Source: Berghia stephanieae
Lineage: Eukaryota > Mollusca > Gastropoda > Nudibranchia > Aeolidiidae
NCBI GenBank assembly: GCA_034508935.3
Contig: CM067445.1
Coordinates: forward strand, 8,644,449-8,708,448
DNA: 64,000 bases
Direction: 5' to 3'
In this document: positions 35,766 to 47,587 of the stretch, one piece after another
How positions within the stretch are numbered: position 1 is the first letter of the stretch
Layout: the number at the start of each line of letters is the position of its first letter
Made by a program: the position numbers and the translations under genes
The notes under the pieces: generated by a model
The model's database searches: none
The model's input: the letters and a program-made list of their open reading frames with translations, nothing else
Told to the model about the DNA's origin: nothing

Positions 35766-36076
35766 CTTTTATATCTTATTATTTTATTCTTTAATTCAAG
35801 GACAGAAATCTATTCAACTGTAGGTTATTAAATGGTATAATACGATCAACAAAAAGTTTCTGTTAAGATCTGAGAGAACCAGTTGTTATTTGTTGATTTA
35901 GCCAAGAAAATGTTTTAGGAAACTTTATTGAAATCAATGTTTGCTCTAACTGGTCAACGAAGGTTTGATTATCTCTCTTACAATAAAAATAATTATGAAA
36001 GCAATCAGTTAGTTACACATAAAACAATTCGCAGTGCTATCTTTTCCTTCCAGTTTTGATTACTTTTCATCCCCAG

Positions 36077-36230
36077 TCCTCCCAGCTCGACAGGACCCTC
36101 TAGATCCAATGAACGTGGAAATGCCGAGAAAAAGTTAAAGAACAGTCAAGGCAACAACAACAACAACGGCCCCGGCTTATTTGGGGGAACAATGGATGAC
36201 ACGGGAAATACGAATGGATCGTTCAAGTAA
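36077..36230 (+). CDS. Terminal-exon cassette E
   Basis: Acceptor GATTACTTTTCATCCCCAG ends at 36076. One leftover T, then 50 open codons to TAA (36228-36230). It begins PPSSTGPSRSNERGNAEKKL, runs through five consecutive Asn (NSQGNNNNNG) and ends GTMDDTGNTNGSFK. The core reads SNERG, so the dibasic site is lost, while Gly/Asn richness is raised. ATATAAA follows the stop. Joined to 28299 (ATT) the precursor would be 135 residues. One of the longest intact cassettes, and good evidence that the frame is kept open. Role unknown. Confidence 0.6.
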
Positions 36231-36489
36231 TATAAAATCTCTTACTTTAGACCCAAATATGTTTTTCAAACACTTACAACACATGAGTGACTCGTCCTTA
36301 TTTCTTGATTTAGCCACAAAATGGTTTTCATAAAACATACTTAAAACCTGTGTTCCTTCAAGTTTGTGAATGAAGCTTTGATTACCTCTCTTACAAATTA
36401 AAAATAAAAATTAACGCAGTCAATTATTTACACACACAAAACATTTTGTTTGTCGTCGATTCGTTCCCATCCAGTTATACTAATCATAA

Positions 36490-37320
36490 TAATAATAATA
36501 GATCTTTATTGTCCATAAATGTGGCAGATGTCATTACACGTGTTTTAACGTTATGTGATCACTATAACATTGAACAGATATTTCACTTCTACCTACTCTT
36601 TCTCTGCCTGTCTCTCTTCCTCTATTTTTCTCACGCGTGCACCCACACATATAAACAACATAGACAGAGGAATTCGTTTTCAATTTGTGACAATTGTGGA
36701 AATCTGACATTAAATATTATCATCATTATCAATTGGTCAATTAATCTAGCATGAAATAAATAAATCAGTCAATCAATCAATATGTTAATCCTTGTTGGCT
36801 TTACCAGATGAAAGAGTCAACATGTTATTGCTAATGGAAGGAACATTGACTTATACTTGTTAGTTTTACATTTAGTCTGACAAAACTTCCAAGATAATAA
36901 AAGAATGCATGTATAGTGTAAAATGTATATTTTAATTGTTGATAATTGCGAATGTTTGTCTTTCCATATCTTTCCCATGAATTCTTTCTATGCCATCAAG
37001 AGAATGTTTTGTTATTTTTGCTGCCTCTTCGATAGACTTTGAATTTTTAAAATGTACCTCTAAGTCCGCATCCCCCAAACCATATAATGCAGCCCAACAC
37101 AATTACACTTTTAATCAATTTGTTATAAATTCTTAATATCGTTTTCTTCCATACGTGAAATGTATAATCTTTGTGCAACTTTCTTAGATATTATATTAAC
37201 ATTTTGGTGTATAAAATGTACAGGATTTGGGAACTCTCGCAGCCTTGGGGACATCCGTTCAACAACGTTCTTTTTTAGATATATTTTCACCCAATTTTAC
37301 ACATTGTGGTCTATGGGTCC
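36490..37320. other. No gene seen
   Basis: AATAATAATAGATCTTTATT at 36487 begins foreign sequence that replaces the exon of unit L. No coding frame supported. Confidence 0.45.
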
Positions 37321-37346
37321 GAAACTGAAATTGGTTTCCGTCCCCA

Positions 37347-37467
37347 TCAACATAACTAATTAGATCAAATGGACGCGTTGTTGCCATGAAAATCACAGTC
37401 CCAGCCTATATGGAGAGGAATGAATGACATGGAAAACCGTTTTGGTGCATCGTTCGGGTAAAATAAA
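37347..37467 (+). pseudogene. Decayed terminal-exon cassette F
   Basis: AAATTGGTTTCCGTCCCCAT aligns with the cassette acceptors but lacks the AG. What follows (TTAGATCAAATGGACGCGTT) aligns to the SNKRG core without an open frame in the family phase. The distal part (GGAGAGGAATGAATGACATG) and AATAAA (37462-37467) are still recognisable. Confidence 0.7.
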
Positions 37468-38310
37468 ATCAAATACAATGGACGCAAAATGTTTTCTAAA
37501 TTAGTACTTACATTATCAGCCGTTTTATACACTATATTTTATCAACTCCAAGGATATAATTTTGAACGCTTAGACTCTAAAGAAATTGCCAGATCTACTT
37601 AAAATTTTCTGTTAAATTGGAACGAAACGAACATCTTTGCATTTTGTTGATTTTGCTACATGATTGTGGCCAATCATCTGTGCAATTTAATAAATGAATT
37701 GACACAATTCGGTCTATACAAATATAAATCAAAAGCTAACAAGCTATTAAGTGGCTTGCTGCATCAATCTTTTTGTTGTGGGGTAGGGGGGGGGCGCAGT
37801 AGATTACAAGATTGCCATACAGTGGAATATGGAAATGAAGTCTCAATGACCAACATTAATATCCCAACCGAGATTAAGTGTTAAGCATAATAAAGTCAGT
37901 CCATCGTTTATTCATTAGGTGATTAAGAAAAAGGTTCAGATAGTATTTTGTATAATGTGAAGCGCTAAGAGACTTCATGTTATGTTCACGGTGAGAGGAA
38001 TGTATTATCACTCACCATAGACACAAATGTTTTTTCAAGAGAACAATTGATTTATCAGTCTATTCATACATTACACTGTAGGGCAATGTGACTCATCGAT
38101 ATGATCTTTCCTTTGAGCGTGAAATGTATTGAGTTCGAAAACCCACTAACTGCGCTGTGTGCTCTTGAACAAGCCACCTACATAGTCCTATCTCAGTTTT
38201 CGGCGCTGCACTGCAAGATTTAAAAATGAAAGCAACCAATTATTTTCACATCAAACAAATTGTTTGTCGCACACTCGTTCCATCCAGTTTTTATTGGTTT
38301 CTATCCCCAG

Positions 38311-38374
38311 TCAAGGCCTACTTGGAGGAGAAATGAATGACACGGAAGGCGTTACGGATGGATCGTTCAGGTAA
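38311..38374 (+). CDS. Terminal-exon cassette G (core deleted)
   Basis: Acceptor TTGGTTTCTATCCCCAG ends at 38310. One leftover T, 20 codons QGLLGGEMNDTEGVTDGSFR and TAA (38372-38374). The whole SNKRG and Lys-rich part is absent, so the acceptor joins directly to sequence equivalent to the tail of cassette E (LFGGTMDDTGNTNGSF), still in phase. Either a real shortened isoform or a deletion derivative. Confidence 0.45.
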
Positions 38375-38479
38375 TATACAACAAACGCAAACATGTTTTC
38401 TAAACACTCACCCTATCATTCGTTTCGTACACTATATTTTGTACACTTCAAGGAGGTAATCATACATGACAAAACATAG

Positions 38480-39850
38480 AGCGAAATCTTTTCAGTGATC
38501 TCAAACAATATTGGGAGGTTTAGCCGAGGGACTTCCGAAATCAAATGCTCCAGAAAACTAATTTGTTTGAGAGTCATCATCAGGCCATATAATGGGGTAT
38601 GTCTCGGTTACCCTGACTTGTTGATCCCGAAAACTCCCACTCTTTTATACTTGTGTTCTTCAGTTCACGTTTTTTTCTGGCATAAACATTCCTTTACCCT
38701 CTCCCCCCCCCCCCCTCTTCCTGTTAATGGTCTAAGAGAGACAAACAATATTTATGTCCGCCCCTAACATAGTTTAGAGTTGTCCTCAAGGACGTGGATT
38801 TGAGTGAATTTCAGTTCATTCCCTGTTTAGTTTTGTAAGCGACAGGTCGTGTGTATGTGGAAATGGAAATGACCCGTTGTTTAATGTAGTTTGATAGTGT
38901 ATCCTTATGTTTAAATGTTTGTAAGTATGTCGTCCAGGTATTGTATGTATCGTTCCGTAATTAAGGTTTAATGTCTTTTAATCGTTGAGTTGTTCATTTT
39001 TCTTAATATAATATCTTACCCTTCTTAGCTACTGTACATTCCTTGGTGTGCACTCATACGGACGTTGTAGAAGTAAACCAACTCACTTTCTGTCACCCTA
39101 TCTTTCTCTCCATCTCTCTATCTTGACTCAACAGAATTTAATGATATGAACCAGGAGACTTCTATCTGTGAGTCCTTCTATATTATGTTACGTGCTGCAT
39201 TAGTGTGCTGTCTAATGACAAAGCGATATCCTTGAACGCCTCTATATAACAACCCGCAACACCATTTATATCATTGAACATTTCATGAACAATGCTTCAT
39301 GAAATTTCTCTTTTTAAAACAATTTCTTAAATCTTTACTCTCCTGTCACATTTGATGATCTTGACTCAAATAGCATTCTGATCTTTTCTGACGTTGTTGG
39401 CCAAGAATTGTACGACTGTCTTTGAACCGAGAACACCACTGTTAAACCTGAGTCTTTAACGTTGCAGTCTCACTATATGTTCTGGCTATTTCATGATGGA
39501 TTTCAGATTTTCTTCTGTTGTAAACAACAATCCAATATCAGCTTTGACCTCAGCTTTGAACATTCACTGATTGGAGTCACCATCTTCAAAGCAATTGCAT
39601 AATTTAATTCTTCGTTAATCATTACCACTAAAATTTCACAAATAGAAGAAAAATTAAATTTCCAGTGATTTTGTATTTACAGATAGAAAAATATTTTTTG
39701 GTTCAGAAGTTATGTGTCCATTTTCAGGTGTTTTTTTTTCAGAATGACCATTTTCTCTGCTGGGAAACCTCATTTTATATACACTAGTAAAAAGCCCGCA
39801 ATTTCTCCGGGGAAGGAACTATTTTCATTCGATATTATATCCACCATCAT
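38480..39850. other. No gene seen
   Basis: A CT/C-rich run at about 38700-38715; no supported coding or RNA feature. Confidence 0.45.
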
Positions 39851-40010
39851 TTAATGAGGGCAGATTGGTAAACAACGTTGTCTGTGTAACTTGGTCCATC
39901 CTCTGTTGATTTTTCTGTGTGGCCCAACATGAAGCCTCTGACCCGTGACACAGCAACATATAGTTGTCCATGTGTGAAAACAGGTTGTGGTAATAAAATC
40001 AACTGCGAAA
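39850..40010 (-). pseudogene. Helitron PIF1-like helicase C-terminus
   Basis: Minus-strand translation LPQPVFTHGQLYVAVSRVRG followed by FMLGHTEKSTEDG and YTDNVVYQSALIK. HGQLYVA.SRV is the last helicase motif of PIF1-family enzymes, and the closing NVVY motif is that of Helitron Rep-Hel proteins. Only the last 50 or so codons are left. The overlapping plus-strand frame at 39917-40192 is antisense to this. Confidence 0.75.
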
Positions 40011-40117
40011 ATAAACCTGAAGTAGCAGACGTGAGCAGAGTTGAAAGACGATACTGGGATCGAGAACTTACCTTACAGTACAGTACTCTGGTGATTATGT
40101 TTGGTTGCGTTTGGCAC

Positions 40118-40154
40118 CGTTTTTATGCACCTCCACTGGAGGTGTACAAAAACG
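40118..40154. repeat. 37-bp hairpin
   Basis: CGTTTTTATGCACCTCC and GGAGGTGTACAAAAACG pair at 15 of 17 positions around ACT. A half copy (TTTATGCACCTCCG) follows at 40160. Confidence 0.6.
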
Positions 40155-40643
40155 CACCATGTTTATGCACCTCCGTTGGCGCTGTTGGTTGATTAATGAA
40201 AATTTTGCTGCTTGAAGCTCGAAGGAAAAATTACGATAAGTGTTGAATTATAAGCCTCAATTTAATAGACGAAGACATACTGTGGACGTTTCTGATTTCC
40301 CCTTTATCAACAAAACACGACGAATAAGACACTAAGAACGAATGAGAGTGAATGGAGTAGATAAGGTAAATAGACATAAACAATGATGGGACAGGAAGTT
40401 TTTGGAAAACACAAAACAATCCAAAGAGAAACAAAAGAGGAAGAAGGAAAAAAAAGAAGAAACAAACCCAATAAAATGACAAAGACGCGGTAAACGAATA
40501 CACTGATGAAAATGATAAAATATTATAAAATGATAACAATCGACGTTTACATATAAATTCACGTCGATAACACATTGAATGGTACAGTATCTGGTAACGA
40601 AAATGGTGTCTTTCTCAATAAAGTAAACTTTTTTTTTAAATGT

Positions 40644-40716
40644 CCACACACAATGGGATTGAACCCAGTACTTCCAAGGTTAGAATCTGACAGCTTATCC
40701 ACTGCGCTTCGGAGCC
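40644..40716 (-). pseudogene. tRNA-Arg(TCT)-like pseudogene or SINE head
   Basis: Minus strand: GGCTCCGAAGCGCAGTGGAT (A-box), anticodon-loop-like ATTCTAA, and CTGGGTTCAATCCCATT with a good T stem and B-box. It resembles animal tRNA-Arg(TCT), but the anticodon stem (GTCAG/CCTTG) and acceptor stem do not pair. Confidence 0.6.
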
Positions 40717-40899
40717 ACCTGACTATTCATAACATTGAATAAGGTCTTTCTAAAACATTATTTTACCTTTAATGCAACTTCTATTTTCTTGTTTTAAATT
40801 TCGATTTTTTAGCTTATTATTATTATTATTTAATTTATTACCAAAGAAGTTAAACCTGGGTATTATCCACCCGAAACCATCACATTGAAAGAATCAAAG

Positions 40900-41290
40900 G
40901 GGCAATAATAATACTTGATGTCATAAATAGATGAAAACTGTTGAAAACTTAGTGTAGATCTAAATCCTTAAAAGTAATTAAGTGAATACATTATTTCGAA
41001 TGCGACGATTTGCGTAAAAACGCCAAACCGACAACTTTTTACCCTGTCGAAATTGGTTGTTTTTTAGAGTGTTAGTGTCGTCGATACATATTTCATGATA
41101 TCGGTTTGACTCAACGAACTTTCAAACTGACTTTAAGTTATAAAAGGAAATAAAATTATCTGTTTATCTATCTGTAAAAAATACATATCTAATATTCAAA
41201 TCTTTCAGTAGAGTTGTGCGCCGTATAATTTTTTTTTATTGACTCAAATGGCACAATGTTCTCCACAAGGCTAGCCTATATTTTTTAAGA
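40900..41290 (+). repeat. Dispersed duplication, copy 1
   Basis: AATAATACTTGATGTCATAA, GTTAGTGTCGTCGATACATA and TTCAGTAGAGTTGTGCGCCG recur in order at about 42428-42725. Confidence 0.85.
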
Positions 41291-41704
41291 AAGGAATTTC
41301 AATTCCATTGTACTTATCTTTCAACAACAGTCTACATGTTTTTATATTTCACTTCCTAAACTGCATTACACAGTTCCTCCCCGCCTCCCCTCTTTTCACT
41401 TAATTAATTGCGCACCTTTTTAGAAATATCAAGAATTCTGTTTTAATTCGTGCTTCCTTACAAAGGAGCATACTAATTTCCTGCCAACCAATGTTTTGTT
41501 TATTCATCTTAACTACGCCACTACCACATTATCTCATTCATCTTTGGTGTTTCATTCATTCTGTTTTGTTGATAAAGGGGAAACCCGAAACGTTCATTTG
41601 ATCTGTTTTTGTAATTATGTTGAAGCTTACATTCAATTTCACATTATCATTTATCTCTTCGAGCTTCGAGCAGCAACATTAACATTAAGTGAATACATTA
41701 TACT

Positions 41705-42200
41705 GGGGATGTAGGAGCTTTCGGAATGTCTCCCCTTTACTTAACTTATGAAAAAACAAACATCACACTATACTAAGACTTATGACTAACCAATAAAAAA
41801 AATATCCGTTCGACTACCAATAAAAATGATGACAAATTGAATAATAACGCCTGACAAATATCACGGGAAATAAAATTTAAGAAATATTAGGCTTCGATGT
41901 TCCCTTACTTACTTATGGAAAACAACTCCAGCCTTTCTAAGACTAGACTACCTAATAGAAAAAAATCTCGATTCGAGCTAACTAATAATTGAAATGAATA
42001 AATAAACGCCTGACAAAATATCAACGGTGAAAATACAAATTTAAAGAATACTGGTATGTAGGCGCTTTCGGAATGTTCCCCTTTACTTAACTTATGGAAA
42101 AACAAACATCCAAGCACCTTTACTAAGACTTATGACTAACCCGAATAGAAAAGAAATCCTTCGATCTCGAGCTAACCCTAATAGTAAAAAAATGAATCAA
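41705..42200 (+). repeat. Three tandem units of about 175 bp
   Basis: GTAGGAGCTTTCGGAATGTC (41712), a diverged GGCTTCGATGTTCCC (41890) and GTAGGCGCTTTCGGAATGTT (42058) each lead into CTTTACTTAACTTATGG, a TAAGACT.ATGACTAAC block, AACGCCTGACAAA and an AAATAC/TTTAAG end. The third unit is incomplete. Confidence 0.75.
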
Positions 42201-42279
42201 AATGGCGACTGAAATACCTTCATGTGATTAAGTGAATAATATCACTATGAATGCCACGATTTGCTGAAAAATGCCAAAC

Positions 42280-42362
42280 ACACACAATGTATACACCACA
42301 CATAACACACACACACACACCAAACACACACACAAGCACACACACACACACACAAGCATACA
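42280..42362 (+). repeat. (CA)n-rich tract
   Basis: ACACAC runs broken by ACCA, AAGC and ATAC steps, followed by copy 2 of the 40900-41290 block (42428-42725). Confidence 0.9.
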
Positions 42363-42834
42363 CGCAATTAGAACATACTACTACATAACAACACTGATCA
42401 CCGCTAAATCAACAACACAACGGAAGTAATAATAATACTTGATGTCATAAATAGATGACGCAAACTGACAACTTTTTACAAAGACGAAATTAGATGATTT
42501 TGAGATGTTAGTGTCGTCGGTACGTATTTTATGTTATCTATGTGACTCAACAAACTTTCAAACTGACTTTAAATTATAAAAGGAAATCAAGTTATCTGTT
42601 TATCTATCTGTAAAAAATACATTTCTAATTTTCAAATCTTTCAGTAGAGTTGTGCGCCGTATCATTTTTTTATTGACTCAAATAAGCACAATGTTCTCCA
42701 CAATGCTATATTTTTTTAAGAAAGGATTTTACTTACATTTTCTGCCACTAGATTGAACGTGAATCTTTGAGTATTCTCTAATTAATGTAGCCACATGATG
42801 TTATACAAGTAACTTACCTAAAACTTACTTACTC

Positions 42835-42937
42835 ACTCACAAACCTCTCCGGGCCAGCTAGCGATGCAAGGGATCTCCACCTGGTCCTGTCAGCAGCTAT
42901 ACTTGGGGCCATATCGAGGGACAGACTTCTCTGCTTT

Positions 42938-42987
<50 letters not shown>

Positions 42988-43240
42988 CTCTCTCTGCGGC
43001 ACCTCTCCAAGTCGCCATGGTTCGGCCTCGTTTCCTCATTCCTTGGGGTGCCCTTATCAGTGTTTCTTCAGGTATGCGACAGACACTCACCAACCATTGC
43101 CATCTTCTCCTTTTAATGAGACTCTCCAGAGACACCACTTCAGCTCTCGTTCTCAGGTTCTCATTTGAGTTTGTGTTTGGCCAGAAATCTAGAAGATTCG
43201 TCGCAAACATTTGTTTTGGAATACTTCAAGATTCTGGATG
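42835..43240 (-). pseudogene. LINE ORF2 C-terminus with internal (GA)n expansion
   Basis: Minus strand: LEVFQNKCLRRIF, SESLIKRRRWQWLVSV-like block (ESLIKRRRWQWLV), GMRKRGRTMATWRGAAERE, then DRTRWRSLASLA. This is the CLRRI...RRRW.WL...GKR.RGR...TWRR...A.DR..WR end of a large non-LTR group. Between the TWR and DR.RWR blocks the frame carries a run of Arg-Glu repeats made by a (CT)n/(GA)n microsatellite (42940-42996). The upstream RT is absent. Confidence 0.8.
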
Positions 43241-44150
43241 ATAATCTCTGTGACTTCCAACATTCTCATCCTTAGAGCAAAAACGTTCAAGACATTACTT
43301 TTAAAAGTCGTTATTTTAGCCCAAAACTTACACCTTACTTTAATTGAATCAGTAGTAAGCATTATTCTCGCTACGAAATAAAAGCAGAATGGCATTTTAT
43401 TTCCTGAACTGTTATGGTTTTTAATATAATGAGTGTATATGTGTGTGTATTTGTTTCTGTGTTTGTGTCTGTACGTGTGCGTGTTCTATGTGTGTATTTA
43501 TGTGTTTGTTGTTATAAATTAATATGTATGTCATGAATTGTTTCAATCACATCTGTTTATTCTTAACTCAGAGAAAAATCATCATTTAGGAACACATTCT
43601 CCACTGAAAGCTATTATTTGCGAGGCTTTTCTGAAGCGCATCTAATGAAAAGGTAATTTGGAAACAAAATTCTTTATTTTTTAACAACTAATCTAATCTG
43701 CCTCTGTTATCCGCCAGTTTAACCAGTTAACTTCCGTACTCTTGAAGACACGTATTAAAGATTTGGTCAGAAAACACTTCCTCAAATAACGGTCAATTTA
43801 AATTACCGTCATATTAGCAAAAACTCTCAAAACTGGGACCCATCGAATTCCCAGGTTTGAGTGGTTTTTTTTTTACATGATGAAGGTCTTTAAATCGATC
43901 GATATTTGAAGGACGAACTTTCTGGCTAAAATTGTCAATCATGTCTTTCCATAGTACGGCAGTTAACTGGTTAATGTTGTCATCGCAACTGAATTCATAT
44001 ATATGTAATATTGATGAAGTGTCTTACACAGTGTAAATGCTTTCTCAATAATTAGCGACATTTTGATCTCTAACTAGCAAACATCACCAAATGGACCTAT
44101 GTCAGCTTGTACACTCAAAAAAACAGATCTTATATTGGAAATGTTATTAT
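43200..44150 (+). repeat. Downstream flank block, copy 2
   Basis: ACTTCAAGATTCTGGATGAT, TTAGCCCAAAACTTACACCT, ATGGCATTTTATTTCC and the TG-rich run align with 1455-2270 and 49100-50200. No cassette exon precedes it here; the LINE C-terminus takes its place. Confidence 0.85.
43719..43974. mobile_element. Foldback element, copy 3
   Basis: TTAACCAGTTAACTTCCGTA at the left and GTACGGCAGTTAACTGGTTAA at the right. Arms of roughly 110 bp are mutually inverted (TTTAAATTACCGTCATATTA, AAACTGGGACCCATC against CCCAGGTTTGAG, ATCGATCGATATTTGAAGG). A poly-T run sits by the loop. Confidence 0.85.
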
Positions 44151-44461
44151 GTGTAACCCGTGCCTCAATCAGATACTTTTTCGTTTTCAGCCAGAAGCCA
44201 ATGACGGAATTAAACCTGCGTCCCATGCGATATTGTGTTAGGGCTCTCACCTTTGGTTCGGAACATCCGAGGTTCGAGTCCCACTCTGAGCGAGCATAGT
44301 TGAGTCCTTGTAAGAGGATCTTTAATCACATTCTCTCACTGTACCCAGGTGTAAAATGAGAATCAGGACGTAAAAGGCAATGTATCATTGTCAAACAGCG
44401 TCATGTCTCGTCCTAAACATTAAGTGTTGCTACTGGCTAGGGACCATTTGTAAAGCGCTTC

Positions 44462-44462
<1 letters not shown>
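44150..44462 (+). mobile_element. tRNA-derived SINE, family 1
   Basis: GAGGTTCGAGTCCC B-box at about 44270, GCATAGTTGAGTCC, CACATTCTCTCACTGTACCC, CATGTCTCGTCC, TTAAGTGTTGCTACTGGCTAGGG, TAAAGCGCTT; the tail runs into (ATT)n. Confidence 0.88.
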
Positions 44463-44848
<386 letters not shown>

Positions 44849-45290
44849 TATTAATAATGTGTGCTCTTCTACATGTGACTTAGCCCTAGCTCAGGTTGCG
44901 GCACTGCACTACGTCTGATACCTGGGTTGTTGCGGTCTTCCCCTGGAATAGATCCTAAAGTTAAATCTTCCTATGGGATGAATAAAGGGGAATTTATCAT
45001 TTTTATTTTATTATTTTATTATCAAACTCAAGGAAAGAAAACATTTCAACTATAGATCATTTAAATGGTATATGATCAATGAAAATTTTCTGTCATCAAC
45101 AGAGTGATCCAGTTATTATTTGTTGATTTTTCCAAGAAATCGTTTGTTGAAACTTTCCTGAAATCAATATTTGCTCTAACTGGTTAAATAATGTTGGATT
45201 ATCTATCTTACAAGTAAAACAATTTGAAATCAACCTTCATGTTTCTAGTGCATTCTTTTCCATCCAGTTTTGATTGCTTTACATCCCCAG

Positions 45291-45447
45291 GCTTCAAAGC
45301 ACGACAGGACCAGAAAGATCCAATAAACGTGGAAGTGCCAAGAAAAAGAAAGCAAACAGACAAGGCAACAAGATAAATGGCAGTCCCTCCATTTATGAAG
45401 GGCTTATGAAAGCCGTTGGAAGACAATTTGGTTCATATTTCGAGTAA
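45291..45447 (+). CDS. Terminal-exon cassette H
   Basis: Acceptor TTGCTTTACATCCCCAG ends at 45290. One leftover G, then 51 open codons to TAA (45445-45447). It starts LQSTTGPERSNKRGSAKKKK, then ANRQGNKINGSPSIYEGLMK and AVGRQFGSYFE. The core is closest to cassette A (GPERSNKRGS), but the tail is quite different and could form a short amphipathic helix (SIYEGLMKAVGRQF). AATAAA sits at 45448-45453, directly after the stop. Joined to 28299 the junction codon is ATG (Met) and the precursor is 136 residues with a convertase-like NKR-G. Intron would be about 17 kb. The most complete cassette in the array; function unknown. Confidence 0.62.
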
Positions 45448-45959
45448 AATAAAATGATTTAACATAGACGCAAAAATGTTTTCTAAATCAGTACTTACAT
45501 TATCAGTCATTTTATACCTTATATTTTATCAACTCCAAGGCCAAGAATATAATTTTGATCGTCTAGACTCTAAAGATATAGCCAGATCTAAATAAAATTT
45601 TAAGTTAAATTGGAATCGAGAACGATTTTTTAAAAAAATTGATTTTGCTACGTGATAGTGTGTAATAATCTATGGGAATTTACTAGTGAAGTAAAAACGT
45701 CGGTTTAGAAAAATATAGGCAAAAACCTGACTATCCTTTTAAGTGATTTTCTTCGACAATGTTATGGTTTGTGGTTGGGGAGGAGGACAGTAAATTGAAA
45801 GAATGCCATACAACGATATAATATGGAGACCAACATTTATATCCCAACCGTTATTATGTGCTGCGCATAACAAAGTCAGTCTGTCACCTATCCATAATAT
45901 GATTAAGAAAAAGGTTTCGCTCGTATGACCTTTTATCTCTGTCTCGGAATAATATAATT

Positions 45960-46640
45960 GCTTTGTCGTGATACTGGTCGGAGTCCTTGGCTACGGGAAA
46001 ATAGTCAGATGTATAGTATTAGTTTTAGCAGTATATATTTATTATTAATGTTTTCTGTCTTCCCTTGTAAAATTATCTCTCGATAATGAATTGTAATACT
46101 TTTTTTCCCCTTTGGTTGCTGTTGTTTTGAATATGATTTGTAAAACAAAGAATCGTATTGTGTCTTTGACTTCTGAGCGATCTCAAACTAAGTACACTGA
46201 GGGGTGCTCTTGGAATATAAATCCATGCCCTAGCTGCACCGTTTACCTTTGCCTTATTTATTCGCAGGTGCCTTTGACAAAAGTATATTTTTTTACTACC
46301 TTATACATTTTCTGTCTTTTAAATGCCCTGTGTCAAACGCAATAAAATTCTTTAAAACAAAGAAAACACTCCTCGACATGGAATAATTGAAGTACACAAT
46401 GTTGTTTCGCTCTATATCAGTACGGAAAATTACTTAAATGTTTGTGGTATTCTAAAAGATTCACTAATTTGTCTTTGAGAATTAATTCTGTAACTTCTAG
46501 GCAATGTTTGCAAAATTCTACTCTTCAAGAGCTTTAAGTAGCGATAGAAATGTGGTAATTATGATAGACAGGGAGTGGGCTATTTATGTCGGTATTTGCC
46601 CCAGTAAAAGAGGATAAAGATCACCCAGACCAAAGCATCA
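45960..46640. other. No gene seen
   Basis: The 77-codon frame at 46112-46345 begins at a non-ATG codon, with no motif or splice context; left out. Confidence 0.45.
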
Positions 46641-46652
46641 TCATCATCATCA

Positions 46653-46743
<91 letters not shown>

Positions 46744-46760
46744 CATTATTAGTATTATCA
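46638..46760 (+). repeat. (ATC)n/(ATT)n microsatellite
   Basis: ATC units passing into about 35 ATT units. Confidence 0.97.
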
Positions 46761-46924
46761 TTTATTATTATTGTTATTATTATCATTGTTTTATTTATTG
46801 TAAGTGTTGGTGGCATTACAGTTGTTGCATTTTTGTGGTTATTAATGGTATCATTTTATTCTTTGGTTCTCCTTACCTTTTTTCACACTTTCATGTATCT
46901 TGTCATCTAATTGTATGAATTATT

Positions 46925-47223
46925 GTACATACATACATACATACATACATACATACATACATACATACATACATACATACATACATACATACATACATAC
47001 ATACATACATACATACATACATACATACATACATACATACATACATACATACATACATACATACATACATACATACATACATACATACATACATACATAC
47101 ATACATACATACATACATACATACATACATACATACATACATACATACATACATACATACATACATACATACATACAACATACATACATACATACATACA
47201 TACATACATACATACATACATAC
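46925..47223 (+). repeat. (ACAT)n microsatellite, about 300 bp
   Basis: About 74 tetranucleotide units, almost pure, with one ACAACAT slip at 47177. HTYI and CMYV frames over it are artefacts. Confidence 0.99.
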
Positions 47224-47389
47224 TTAGATACTTTCTTAATTAGTAACTTCGTGCGTACATTCTACAGACTTACAATCATTTATACATACATACAAAGAAA
47301 CGGAAATATAGGGAAACAGGTGAAGAAATAGGGATAGGAAGATAGATAGAAAGAGCAGGGGATAGAGATGTAGAGAGAAAAAAGAGAGA

Positions 47390-47432
47390 AAAAAAAAAGA
47401 GAGAGAGAGAGAGAGACAGAGAGAGAGAGAGG
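47390..47432 (+). repeat. (GA)n leader of cassette J
   Basis: GA run ending about 80 bp before the acceptor, as for cassettes B and K. Confidence 0.9.
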
Positions 47433-47514
47433 GTAAGAGCCAATACTTACCCACCAAATGGTTTTGTTGTCGTACACTTGTTCCACTCCAGTTATAATTG
47501 GTTTCCTTCCCCAG

Positions 47515-47587
47515 TTATTCCGGATCAACAGAACACACGAAATCCAATAAACGTGGTCCTGCTAGGAAAAAGAAAACTGACAGGTAA
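47515..47587 (+). CDS. Terminal-exon cassette J (GA-leader subtype)
   Basis: Acceptor GGTTTCCTTCCCCAG ends at 47514. One leftover T, then 23 codons (YSGSTEHTKSNKRGPARKKK, then TDR) and TAA (47585-47587). The core SNKRG is intact and followed by a short basic tail. The stop overlaps a donor-like CAGGTAAGA, so the exon might instead be internal. In phase with the 28 kb exon (ATT), giving 108 residues. Nearly identical to K, so J and K are the youngest pair. Confidence 0.5.

Larger units (their letters stand above)
34105..38480 (+). repeat. Tandem cassette units D, E, truncated L, F, G
   Basis: Repeats of about 1.3 kb in head-to-tail order. Each carries GTGATTAAGAAAAAGGTTC, GCGCTAAGAGACCTCGTGTTA, SINE family 2, a TATGATCAACGAAAATTTTC block, acceptor and exon, then AAAATCACTTA, ATCAACTCCAAGGA, ATTGCCAGATCT and a G-run (35238-35260, 37787-37794). 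Unit L (36270-36490) loses homology at its acceptor, where (AAT) repeats begin. G lacks part of the leader. Differences between units are spread evenly, so the duplications are not recent. Confidence 0.88.

Noticed and set aside
39917-40192. 91-codon plus-strand frame with several cysteines
   Set aside because: It is antisense to the Helitron helicase tail.
46900-47331. Open frames rich in HTYI, CMYV, SLSL, IIII, YYYY or SIYL (also 599-1045, 2601-2948, 16341-16772, 28279-28941, 44506-44854, 59390-59989)
   Set aside because: They are translations of pure microsatellites, not proteins.
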